64,000 bases of DNA from the NCBI RefSeq assembly GCF_048771995.1, contig NC_133026.1, positions 151,861,001 to 151,925,000 on the forward strand. The letters run 5' to 3'. The stretch's first letter is position 1. Each line of letters opens with the position of its first letter. Below, in pieces: positions 53,911 through 64,000 of this stretch. This DNA is from Taeniopygia guttata (lineage: Eukaryota; Chordata; Aves; Passeriformes; Estrildidae). Below the pieces are notes generated by a model that saw only the letters and a program-made list of their open reading frames with translations, was not told the DNA's origin and did no database searches. The position numbers and the translations under genes are program-made.

Positions 53911-54069
53911 ACTCCTGTCTGGTGTCTTGGGGAGGACCGGGACCCCCAGGGACCCCCCCCAGCCCCACGGAGCCCCCCAGGGCTCTGCCCCACAAATCCG
54001 GGGGGGGGACACCGACCCCAGACTCTGGAATGGGGAGAACCCCCCTGTGCCACGGGGGCTGTGCCAGCC

Positions 54070-55430
54070 CCGCCGGAGAGAGGCTGGATCAATGCTGGAT
54101 CAATACCGGATCAATGCTGGATTAATGCCAGATCAATACCAGACCAATGCTGGGTCAGTGCCAGATCAATACTGGCTCAGTGCCAGATCAGTATTGGATC
54201 AATACCAGATCAACAATGGATCAATACCAGACTGATAGGTCAGTGCTGGATCAATGATGGATCAATACTGGACCAATATCAGACTGATGCTGGATCAATA
54301 CGAGATCAATGTTAGATCAATACCATATCAATGCTGGATCAATACCGGATCAATGACGGCCAATGCTGGACTGATACAGAGCCAATGCCGGATCAATACT
54401 GAGTCAGTGTCGGATCTATACTGAGCTAATGCCAGACTGATGATGGATGAGTGCTGGATCGATACCGAGCCAATAATGGATTGATACTGTGCCAGTGCTG
54501 GATCAATGCTGGTTTAATGCTGGATTGATACGGAGCCAATGCCGGATCAATACTGAGCCAATGCCAGATCAATGTTACAGGAGGATTCAGACCCCGGCTT
54601 GAGGTGAAGCCATTCAGTTCCTTCTCCAGGAGCCTTTGGAGCAGGATCAATGCCGGATCAATACTGAGTCAGTGCTGGATCAATGCCGGATCAATACTGA
54701 GTCAGTGCTGGATCAGTGCTGGATCAATGCCAGATCAATACTGAGTCAGTGCTGGATCAGTGCTGGATCAATGCCGGATCAATAGTGATTCAGTGCTGGA
54801 TCAGTGCCGGATCAATGCCAGATCAATGCCGGATCAATGCCAGACTAATGCCCAATCCATGCTGGATTAATGCCCAATCAGTGCTGGATCAATGCTGGTC
54901 TTGGGATGTCAGATCAATAGCGAAGTGATGCTGGAATAAAGCTGGATCAATGCCTGATCAATATCAGATCAATACTGGATTGCTGCTGGACTGGCGATGG
55001 ATCAATGCTGCATTATTGATGCTGGATCAATGCCAGATGATCAGTGATGGATCCTTTCTGAACCGATGACAGATCAATGCTGGATTGATACCGGATCAAT
55101 GCTGGACCTATCCTGGACTGATCAAAGCTGGATCAATGCCTGCATCGGTACAGAACTGATCCTGCCCTGATACCAGATCAATGCTGGATCAATACTGCAC
55201 CAATCCTGCCCCAATAGTGGATCAATGCTGCACCTGTCCTGAACTGATATTGGATCAATGCCTGCATTGATACAGAACCGATCTTGCCCCAATACCAGAT
55301 CAATGCTGGATCAATACTGCACCAATCCAATAGTGGATCAATACCTGATCAATACTGGATCAATGCTGGATCAATACTGCACTGATCCTGCCCCGATACC
55401 GGATCAATGCCGCTATTGATCATCCCCAGG
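54070..55430. repeat. GATCAATGCTG array between the convergent OPLAH and SMPD5
   Basis: A 10-12 bp unit (gatcaatgctg, gatcaataccg and variants) repeats about 110 times. It is clearly less GC-rich than the rest of the window and carries many GATC tetramers. Higher-order blocks such as ctgagtcagtgctggatcag recur. No gene is seen. A minus-strand ATTAAA at 54513-54518 is a weak candidate for the SMPD5 poly(A) signal. Confidence 0.85.
54574..54648. other. 75-bp unique island inside the GATCAATGC array
   Basis: The bases from about gttacaggaggattcagacc to cctttggagcag are not part of the repeat unit and have no other copy in the window. Their composition is ordinary (about 52 percent GC). I do not recognise the sequence. 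It could be the ancestral sequence in which the array grew, or a small insertion. Confidence 0.5.
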
Positions 55431-55489
55431 GTCAGCCTGGTCAGTGACACCTGTGGGGACACGGCCGGGCCCCCGGGGTCACGCCGAGG

Positions 55490-55690
55490 TCACGCCGGGG
55501 TCACGCCGGGGTCACAGCAGTGACCGGTGCTGTGTCCGGAGTCACGGTCACACCGAGGTCACACCGGGGTCACAGCAGTGACCGGTGCTGTGTCCGGAGC
55601 CATGGTCACACCGAGGTCACACTGGGGTCACAGCAGTGACCGGCGCTGTGTCCGGAGCAGTGACCGGTGCTGTGTCCAGTTCGTGGCCAC
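55490..55690 (-). repeat. SMPD5 3' flank: GGTCACAGCAGTGACCGG repeat
   Basis: Three copies of a roughly 70-bp unit (gtcacaccgaggtcacaccg, gggtcacagcagtgaccggt, gctgtgtccggagc). The core GTCACNGCAGTGAC is palindromic. It lies just beyond the SMPD5 stop codon and is probably in the 3' UTR. Confidence 0.75.
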
Positions 55691-55743
55691 GCTCAGGTCC
55701 GAGCTGTGTCCGGCCCCGTGTCCGGCCCCGTGTCCGTGCGGGG

Positions 55744-58700
55744 TCAGAGGTCAGCGGGCCCCAGGCGCAGCCGCAGGGCCACGGGCAGGTGGTCAGACAG
55801 TGTGGCCAGCTGGGTGATGACCGAGTAGCCGGTGACCTCCTGTGGGGACAGCGGGGGGTCACTGGGGTCACTGGGGGGTCCCAAGTCCCAGTGGTCACTC
55901 ACGACAGCCAGCGCGGGGTCCCAGGGGGTCAGTGAGGGGTCACAGGGGTCACTGGGGGTCCCCGGTCACTCACGGTGGCCAGCGCGGGGTCCCAGGGGGT
56001 CAGTGGGGGTTCATTGGGGGGGTCCCGGTCCCTGCGGTCACTCACGGTGGCCAGCGCAGGGTCACAGGGGTCACTGGGGTCACTGGGGGTTCATTGGGGG
56101 TCCTGGGGGTCAGTGGGGGGGTCACTGCGGGTCACTGGGGGTCACTCACGGTGGCCAGCGCGGGGTCACAGGGGTCACAGGGGTCACAGTGGTCAGTGGG
56201 GGGTCCCGGGGGTCCCAGGGGGTTCATTGGGGGGTCCCAGGGGTCACTCACGGTGGCCAGCGCAGGGTCACAGGGGTCAGTGGGGGTTCATTGGGGGTCC
56301 CAGGGGTCACTGGGGGGTCCCGGGGGTCACTCACGGTGGCCAGCGCGGGGTCACAGGGGTTACTGGGGGTCACAGGGGTCACTGGGGGGTCCCAGGGGTC
56401 CCGGGGGTCCCGGGGGTCACTCACGGTGGCCAGCGCGGGGTCCCTCCGCAGCAGCACCCTGTCCACCCTCCGGCCCCGCCACGGCCGCGGCGCCCGCGGG
56501 TCCAGCGCCCCGCAGGACAGGATGGGACCCGCCAGGAACCGCTCGCGTCCCTCGGGCTGCGACAGCGTCCTGGGGACAGGGACACGGGATGTGGGGACAT
56601 GGGGACATGGGGACATGGGGACATGGGGACATGGGACATGGGGACATGGGACATGGGGACACAATGGGACACGATGGGACAGCGTCCCTCGGGCTGCGAC
56701 AGCGTCCTGTGGGGTGGGGACACGGGATGTGGGGACATGGGGACATGGGGACATGGGGACACAACGGGACAGCGTCCCTCGGGCTGCGACAGCGTCCTGG
56801 GGACAGGGACACGGGGACATGGGGACATGGGATGTGGGGACATGGGGACATGGGGACACGATGGGACAGCGTCCCTCGGGCTGCGACAGCGTCCTGCGGG
56901 GTGGGACAGGGACATGGGGACATGGGGACATGGGGACATGGGGACATGGGGACATGGGGACATGGGGACACAACGGGACAGTGTCCCACGGGCTGCGACA
57001 GCGTCCTGTGGGGTGGGGACAGGGACATGGGGACATGGGGACATGGGGACATGGGGACATGGGACATGGGGACATGGGGACATGGGACATGGGGACATGG
57101 GGACATGGGGACATGGGGACACAACGGGACAGTGTCCCACGGGCTGCGACAGCGTCCTGTGGGGTGGGGACAGGGACATGGGGACATGGGGACATGGGAC
57201 ATGGGGACATGGGGACATGGGACATGGGGACATGGGGACATGGGAACATGGGGACACAACGGGACAGCGTCCCTCGGGCTGCGACAGCGTCCTGCGGGAT
57301 GGGGACAGGGACATGGGACATGGGACATGGGGACATGGGGACACGGGGACATGGGGACATAACGGGACAGCGTCCCACGGGCTGCGATAGCGTCCTGAGG
57401 GATGGGGACATGGGGACATGGGGACATGGCCGGACACAGCCGGACACAACGGGACAGCGTCCTGCAGGACGGGACAGGGACACACGGGGACACAATGGGA
57501 CAGCGTCCTGTGGGACGGGGACAGGGACACGGGACATGGGGACACAGCCAGACACGGGACGTGGGGACGTGGGGACACGGGGACACAGCGGGACAGCGTC
57601 CTGCAGGACAGGGACAGGGACACGGGACGTGGGGACACAACGGGACAGCATCCTGCGGGACACGACACGGGATGTGGGGACATGGGGACATGGGGACACG
57701 GCCGGACACGACAGGACAGCGTCCTGTGGGACAGGGACACAGGACGTGAGGACGTGGGGACACAGCGGGACAGCGTCCTGTGGGACACAGACATGGGACG
57801 TGGGGACAGAGTGACACAGGGACAGAGGGACATGGGGACACAGTGGGACACAAGGACACGAGGGCATGGGGACACAGTGGGACAGAGTGGGATGGAGTGA
57901 TGGGGACACAGGGACATGGAAACACACGGAGACAGCAGGACACAGGGACAGGGTGACATGGGAACACGGGGACAGTGACACAGGGACACCGTGGGACACG
58001 GGGGATGGAGAACCCCCCACCCCTCCAGGCTGATGGGTCAGCTGGACCCTTCTTGTCCCCACTGTGTCCCCCCGTGTGTCCCCAGTGTCCCCATTGTCAC
58101 CTCCTCATCTTCTCAGGGGTGGACACGGGCTCCTCGTAGATCTTGAGCCAGTTGAGCAGCGTCCCTGGGGACAGGAGGGGACAGGGAGTGAGAGTGACCC
58201 TGGGCACAGGGAGGGGACAGCAGGGGACAGAGTGAGAGTGACCCTGGGCACGGAGAGGGGACAGGAGGGGACAGAGTGAGAGTGACCCTGGGCACGGGGA
58301 GGGGACAGGAGGGGACAGGGAAGGGACAGGAGGGGACAGGAGGGGACAGAGTGAGAGTGACCCTGGGCACGGGGAGGGGACAGGAAGGGACAGGAGGGGA
58401 CAGGAAGGGACAGAGAGGGGACAGGAGGGGACAGGGAGTGAGTGGGATTCTGGACACGGGGAGGGGACAGGGACATGTACGAGTCCCCAGACATGGGAAG
58501 GTGACAGTGGGGGCTTCAGGAGGTGACAGCGGGGATCCCAGTGGAGGTGACAGCAGGGTCCCCAGGACGGTGATAGTGGGGTCCCTGGGGAAGTGACAGT
58601 GAGGTCCCCAGGCAGGGGCAACACTGGGGTCCCCGGTCAGGGGGTGCCACTGGGGTCCCCGGGGAGGTGACAGTGGTGTCCCCACCGATGGCCCAGGGCT

Positions 58701-61465
58701 GTTCCTGGCCCGACTCGCAGCGCGCGGGGTCCCAGAACTCCTTGAACAGGGGGTGCTCCTGGTTCTTGGCGTCACCTGCGGGGGACACGGCGCTGCTGTC
58801 ACCCCCATGTCTCCCTGTGTCCCCCCTGTGCTTCTGTGTCTCTCCATATCCTCATGTCCCCTGATGTGTTCCCCCAATGTGTCCCCTCCACGTCCCCCAG
58901 TCCCCCCAAGTGCCCCCTGTGACCACCCCATGTCCCCCGTGTCCCTTCTTATTCCCTCATGTCCCCACCATGTCCCCCCCGTGTCCCCCCGTGTCCCCTG
59001 TCCCCACCCCGGGAGCAGTTGTCGAAGTTGAGGTCCCCGCAGAGGACATCGAAGGCCACCAGGTCCCTCGGCCGTTCCTGCTCCCGCTGGAACTCCCGGA
59101 GCCACCGGAGCACCAGGGACAGCTGCACGTCACGGATGGGGCCATCGGCTGCGACAGGGACAGGGACAGGGACACATGGTCATGGGGCATGGGGACATGG
59201 ACATGGGGACAGGTACAGACACTGGGACAGGGACCTGGGACACGGGGACATGGACATGGGGACGTGGACATGGGGACATGGGGACATGGACATGGGGACA
59301 GGTACAGACACAGGGACAGGGGCCTGGGACATGGGGACATGGGGACATGGGGACGTGGACATGGACGTGGGGACATGGACATGGGTACATGGACTGATAC
59401 AGGTACAGGGACATGGGACATGGGGACATGGACATGGGAACAGGTACAGGCACTGGGACAGGGACATGGGACAGGGACACATGGTCATGGGGACATGGAC
59501 ATGGATGTGGGGACATGGATGTGGGGACATGGACATGGGGACAGGTACAGGGACATGGGACATGGGGACATTGACATGGACATGGGGACAGGGACAGACA
59601 CTTGGACAGAGACATGGGACAGGGACACACAGTCACGGGACATGGGGACATGGACATGGGGGCACAGATACAGGGGGACTCAGAGTCACAGACATGGGCA
59701 TGTGGACACACACATGGGCATATGGACACAAGTGGACACAAACACCCGGACACAACTGGACAACACCACACAGACCCAACACCCCGAGTGCCCCCAGTGT
59801 CACCCCGAGTGTCACCCCCCAGTGTCACCCCTCCGCCATCACCGTGTCCCCACTCACCCGCGGGCGCCTGCAGGTGGGTGCAGCCCAGGTAGCCCACGAC
59901 ACGCCGGCCCCGCCCCGTCCCCAACAGCACCTGTGGGGGACACCAGCCACGTGTCACCTCAGCCGTGTGTCACCCCTGTGCCCCCCCAGGTGTCCCCTCA
60001 CCTGTGCCACCAGCAGCCCCTTGTTGGCCAGCGCGTCCTCGTGGGCACCGTTGGGGAAGGGGTGGAAGCGGGCGGCCAGCAGCGGGAAGCGGCTGCCCAG
60101 GAGCAGCCCACTGCCCAGCACGCGCAGCCGGCCGCAGCGCAGCCCCCCCGGGCCCACGCCCCACAGCACGTGCGGGAAGCGCCGGCCCAGCTGCCGGCGC
60201 AGGGTGGTGGCCGCGGTGGCATCGAACACCTCCTGCAGGCACACAAAGTCGGTGTCCGGCGGGACGTGGGCGGTCAGCACCGGGGGCATCGGATCGGGCA
60301 GCGGGATCGGCCGCTCCGGCCCCACGTTGGTCATTGGTGATGGAGCAGGTCCCAGGGTTGGGTTGGTGATCGGCAACTCCAGTGTTGGCACCGAGTCAAC
60401 GCTTGGCCAAGGGTTGTTCATCGCTGTTGGGTTGGCCATCAGTGTTGAGTTGGCCATCAGTGTTGAGTTGGTCATCGGTGTTGAATTGGTCATCAATGTT
60501 GAGTTGGTCATCAATGTTGAGTTGATCATCACTGTTGGGTTGGCCATCACTGTTGGGTTGGTCATCAGTGTTGGGTTGGTCATCAGTGTTGGGTTGGCCA
60601 CCAGTGTTGGGTTTGTCATTGGTGTTGAGTTGGCCATCAGTGTTGAGTTGGTCATCGGTGTTGAGTTGGTCATCAATGTTGAGTTGCTCATCACTGTTGG
60701 GTTGGTCATCGGTGTTGAGTTGGTCATCAGTGTTGGGTTGGTCATCGGTGTTGAGTTAGTCGTTGGTGTTGGGTTGACCATCGGTGTTGGGCTGGCCATT
60801 GGCATCTCCGTCCATGGCATCGTGCCGTCCACCGCTGCTGCCGGACTGGCCACCACCCACGTGTCCACCCTGGAATCGCCGCCCGGGTGCCCCCGGGCCG
60901 CGGTGCTGAGCGTGCCCCCGTAGCCGCCGTCCCGGCCGCGCCGCGGCTCCAGCAGCCCGTGGCGGTGCCCGGAAGGTTCCGCCGGCGCTCCGGGCGCCAG
61001 GAGCCGGGCGATGAGCGCCGCGCGCTGCCGCGTGCCGCCCAGGTTGCTGAAGCGGGCCAGGCCGCTGGGCAGCAGGCACAGGTTGGCGGTCAGGAAGGTG
61101 AAGCCGCGGGCTCGCCGCGGGTCCCAGGGCGCGGGCGCGGGCGCGGTGGCCGCGTGCTGGTAGACGAAGGGCCGGCGCTTGGCCTGCGCCGGGAGCCACA
61201 GCAGCAGCCCCAGGAGCGCCGGCGGCAGCGCCAGCAGCAGCGCCAGCAGCAGCGCCGGTGCCGCCAGCGCCCGCGCGCCCACGGCCAGGCAGCGGCCGGC
61301 CCGGTGCCGCCGCCAGCGCGCCCGCTGGGCCGTGGTGGGCCGCAGGGCCAGCAGCCGGTCCAGAGCCCAGAACCCGGGGGCCAGCAGCGCCTCGGCCACC
61401 GCGGCCACCGCCGCCGGGGCCCGGCTGGGGAAGGGAGTGTCCGGCAGAGCCGACGGCCACGGCAT
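55744..61465 (-). CDS. SMPD5: Sphingomyelin phosphodiesterase 5 (neutral sphingomyelinase family)
   Basis: The product is a membrane-bound Mg-dependent neutral sphingomyelinase that splits sphingomyelin into ceramide and phosphocholine. Exons are 61465-60002, 59930-59858, 59148-59008, 58775-58686, 58164-58101, 56569-56425 and 55839-55744: 2073 bases, 690 residues, all phases matching. Start MPWPSALPDTPFP resembles the SMPD3/SMPD5 start. Hydrophobic segments lie at about 18-41 and 65-92. Endonuclease/phosphatase-superfamily residues are visible: NLCLLP (128-133), E412 in LQEVFD, D477 in DALANKG, D551/N553 in GDLNFDN and H676 in SDHLP. Residues about 223-348 are a 21-unit repeat in the loop that is variable in this family. 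SMPD5 rather than SMPD3 is called mainly from its place beside OPLAH. An acceptor CCGCAG at 61525-61530 shows that a 5' UTR exon begins at 61524, 59 bases before the start codon. Confidence 0.9.
55840..56424 (-). repeat. SMPD5 intron 6: six copies of the exon 6 end
   Basis: In gene orientation CCCGCGCTGGCCACC|GTGAGTGACC, the exon 6 end with donor, recurs near 55,895 (with GCTGTCGTGAG), 55,967, 56,039, 56,147, 56,246 and 56,332. The filler is ggggtcactggggggtccca. The genuine donor is at 56,424/56,425. Confidence 0.9.
56570..58100 (-). repeat. SMPD5 intron 5: at least 13 copies of the exon 6 start in a GGGGACATG array
   Basis: In gene orientation CAG|GACGCTGTCGCAGCCCGAGG, then GACGCTGTCCC, is the exon 6 start with acceptor. 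Seven long copies lie near 56,685, 56,770, 56,865, 56,975, 57,135, 57,265 and 57,370. Shorter ones (CAG|GACGCTGTCCC) lie near 57,455, 57,500, 57,590, 57,640, 57,715 and 57,770. The filler is a nine-base unit, ggggacatg. Confidence 0.9.
58165..58685 (-). repeat. SMPD5 intron 4: GGGGACAGGAGGGGACAGAGTGAGAG array
   Basis: From 58,168 to 58,470 a 45-60 bp unit (ggggacagagtgagagtgac, cctgggcacggggagg) repeats about six times. From 58,495 to 58,680 a 35-bp unit (gtgacagtggggtccccagg) repeats. No exon bases are copied. Confidence 0.8.
58776..59007 (-). other. SMPD5 intron 3: short C-rich intron
   Basis: A 232-bp intron of tgtccccc and catgtcccc words, in weak repeats only. Donor GTGGGG and acceptor CCCGCAG flank it in the gene's orientation. 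Nothing else is seen. Confidence 0.7.
59149..59857 (-). repeat. SMPD5 intron 2: GGGGACATGGACATG array
   Basis: From 59,150 to 59,660 units of ggggacatggacatgggg and acaggtacagacac repeat; from 59,670 to 59,860 cacacatgggcatatggaca and agtgtcaccccc words follow. No exon bases are copied and no gene is seen. Confidence 0.8.
60420..60800 (-). repeat. Coding minisatellite in SMPD5: 21 units of 18 bp
   Basis: Within exon 1 the gene reads repeated six-residue units of MTNSTP, MTNPTL and MANSTL type, about residues 223-348. The 18-bp unit on the plus strand is ggtcatcagtgttgagtt and variants. The phase is kept over all units. Eleven units contain NST, a formal N-glycosylation sequon; ten contain NPT, which is not one. 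It has an AT content unlike the flanking exon, which is about 80 percent GC. Confidence 0.92.
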
Positions 61466-61524
61466 CGGCGTGTCCTGGCAGTCCCCCCGGTCCAGTTCGC
61501 AGGCCCGGGCACAGTAGGCACAAC

Positions 61525-62160
61525 CTGCGGGACGAGACCCCGGTGAGTGGGGAGGGACCCCGGCCATGTCCCTGCCTGTCACCTGCGGGGGAGAATGTCC
61601 CCGGATGGAGCAGGACCCTCCGTGCCCGCGTGCCACCGTGGGAAATTCGGGTGTGACCCCTCCCCGGGAGTCCTGGTCAGTGTGGGAAACTCCTGTGGCC
61701 AGAGTGAGACCTCTCCCCACTCCGGACCCCTGCCCCACGTCCTTGTCCCCGTGGGAAACTCCCGTGGCCGGAGCGGGGCCCATCCCGGCCACCGTGGGAA
61801 CTCCCACGGCCGCAGCTGCCCGCCCCCGCGTCCAGCTGCCACCGTGGGAATGTCCCCGGCCGGACCGTCCCCCGCCTCCCTGGCAGTCGAGACCATCCCT
61901 GGGATCCAGGACCATCCCTGGGATCCAGGACCCTCCCCCAGGATCCGGGACCATCCCCGGGATCCGGGACCATCCCCCTGTCCGGGAAGCAGCAGCGGGG
62001 GGACGGGCAGTGACCCCCGTCCCGATGTCCCCACGGGAGCCCCGAGGCCACCTCAGGTGGGTTCAGCCGGGCGGGGCCGCTCCGCTCCCGTCCCTCCTGC
62101 CCGGTGGCCCCGGGGCCCGGCAGTGGCCACCCGCGCCCCCAGGTGCCCCCACAGCCACCC
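61525..62160 (-). other. SMPD5 upstream region: possible 5' UTR intron, GC-rich
   Basis: No coding exon is visible. Words of ccgtgggaactcccacggcc type recur between 61,630 and 61,860, and gggatccaggaccatccct repeats lie at 61,890-61,980. In gene orientation CCCCGGACAG|GTGAGG at 62,161-62,176 is a good donor and could end a 5' UTR exon joined to the acceptor at 61,525. This is an inference. Confidence 0.4.
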
Positions 62161-62214
62161 CCTCACCTGTCCGGGGCTCAGGGGGAGTCAGGGGCCAGCG
62201 GGACCCGGCACAGG

Positions 62215-62560
62215 GTGAGCCCGGCCAGGTGAGTCCTGACCCCTCCCCTTGTCCAGGTGAGTCCTGACCCCTCCCCTTGTCCAGGTGAGTCCTGACGGAT
62301 GAGCCCGGCCAGGTGAGTCCCGGCCCCTCCCCTTGTCCAGGTGAGTCCCGGCCCCTCCCCTTGTCCAGGTGAGTCCTGACCTCTCCCCTTGTCCAGGTGA
62401 GTCCCACCCTCCCCTTGTCCAGGTGAGTCCTGGCAGATGAGCCCGGCCAGGTGAGTCCCGGGCCCTCCCCTTATCCAGGTGAGTCCTGGTCCCTCCCCTT
62501 GTCCAGGTGAGTCCTGGTGGATGAGCCCAGGATGAGCCCGGCCAGGTGAGTCCTGTCTGG
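62215..62560. repeat. CCAGGTGAGTCCTGACCCC array
   Basis: A 30-34 bp unit (gtccaggtgagtcctgaccc, ctccccttgt) repeats about ten times, with inserted gatgagcccggccag blocks. On the plus strand every unit contains CAG|GTGAGT, a perfect donor consensus. On the minus strand it reads ACTCACCTGG. No exon is recognised on either strand. Confidence 0.8.
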
Positions 62561-62619
62561 CCAGGCTGGCCCAACAGGTTCCCGGCAGCTCCGAGCCCCC
62601 AGGGCTGGACACTGCACAG

Positions 62620-62780
62620 CCGGTGACACCTCACCTGGGCAGGTGACACTGCACCTGGGCAGGTGACACCTCACCTGGGCCAGTGGCACCTCACCTGGGC
62701 AGGTGACCCTTCACCTGGGCCAGTGAAACCTCACCTGGGCAGGTGACACCCCACCTGGGCCGGTGACTCCTGCCTGACTC
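62620..62780. repeat. CACCTGGGCAGGTGACAC repeat
   Basis: About eight copies of an 18-bp unit, cacctgggcaggtgacacct. The core CACCTGGGCAGGTG is palindromic and contains E-box-like CACCTG/CAGGTG at each end. Confidence 0.75.
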
Positions 62781-62834
62781 CTGCCCCAGTTCTCCTGGAT
62801 CTGCCTGACTCTGCAGCTGCCCAATCCCAGCATG

Positions 62835-64000
<1,166 letters not shown>

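Noticed and set aside
54929-54934. Plus-strand AATAAA in the GATCAATGC array as an OPLAH poly(A) site
   Set aside because: The signal at 53889-53894 is upstream, has a GT-rich downstream element and directly follows the 3' UTR repeats.
55744-61465. SMPD3 as the identity of the sphingomyelinase gene
   Set aside because: Sequence alone allows either, but SMPD5 is the family member next to OPLAH in vertebrates, and the GC-rich N-terminus fits SMPD5 better.
61465-61954. Upstream extension of the SMPD5 reading frame to an ATG at 61954
   Set aside because: CCCGCAG at 61525-61530 is a good acceptor, the frame upstream of it is repeat, and the ATG at 61465 gives the family-typical start with TPFP.

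Overview
The window looks like a very GC-rich piece of a vertebrate nuclear genome, most likely a bird microchromosome. That assignment is an inference from the base composition, the short exons, the conserved gene order and the protein sequences. A crocodilian or turtle is not excluded. Four protein-coding genes of the conserved GPAA1-EXOSC4-OPLAH-SMPD5 block are present. I rebuilt all four exon by exon, and in each the reading phase matches at every junction.

Layout, left to right. (1) 1-7604, minus strand: the 5' five coding exons of GPAA1 (GPI transamidase subunit); the gene runs off the left edge. Its promoter lies near 8.46-8.67 kb. A 0.7 kb polypurine tract then separates it from the end of the next gene. 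(2) 11661-14786, minus strand: EXOSC4/RRP41, complete in three coding exons, with an AATAAA signal at 9583-9588. (3) 14787-16301: a head-to-head promoter region shared with OPLAH. It is made of about thirteen tandem units that each carry a ZNF143-like site, a GC box and, in most, a copy of the EXOSC4 start codon. (4) 16302-52717, plus strand: OPLAH (5-oxoprolinase), complete, 26 coding exons, 1350 residues, with AATAAA at 53889-53894. (5) 55744-61465, minus strand: SMPD5 (neutral sphingomyelinase family), seven coding exons, 690 residues, convergent with OPLAH. (6) 61.5-64 kb: the SMPD5 upstream region, almost wholly minisatellite.

The outstanding feature is how the introns are built. At about 42 of roughly 75 splice junctions, in all four genes and on both strands, the intron next to the junction holds a local tandem array. 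Its unit copies the last or first 10-75 bases of the neighbouring exon together with the splice site. The true exon is always the exon-proximal copy and stays single, while 1 to 34 decoy copies trail into the intron. The same process has touched the EXOSC4 promoter and start codon, the GPAA1 start codon region and the EXOSC4 stop codon. Twice it has entered coding sequence: a 42-residue Gly/Ser/Asp/Thr stretch in OPLAH exon 9, and 21 copies of a six-residue unit in SMPD5.

The genes do unrelated jobs: GPI anchoring in the ER, RNA decay, glutathione cycle and sphingolipid hydrolysis. They are grouped by ancient synteny rather than by pathway. I recognised no transposable element, tRNA, rRNA or CRISPR array anywhere in the 64 kb. 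Very long open frames in the repeats are shadows of stop-free repeat units.
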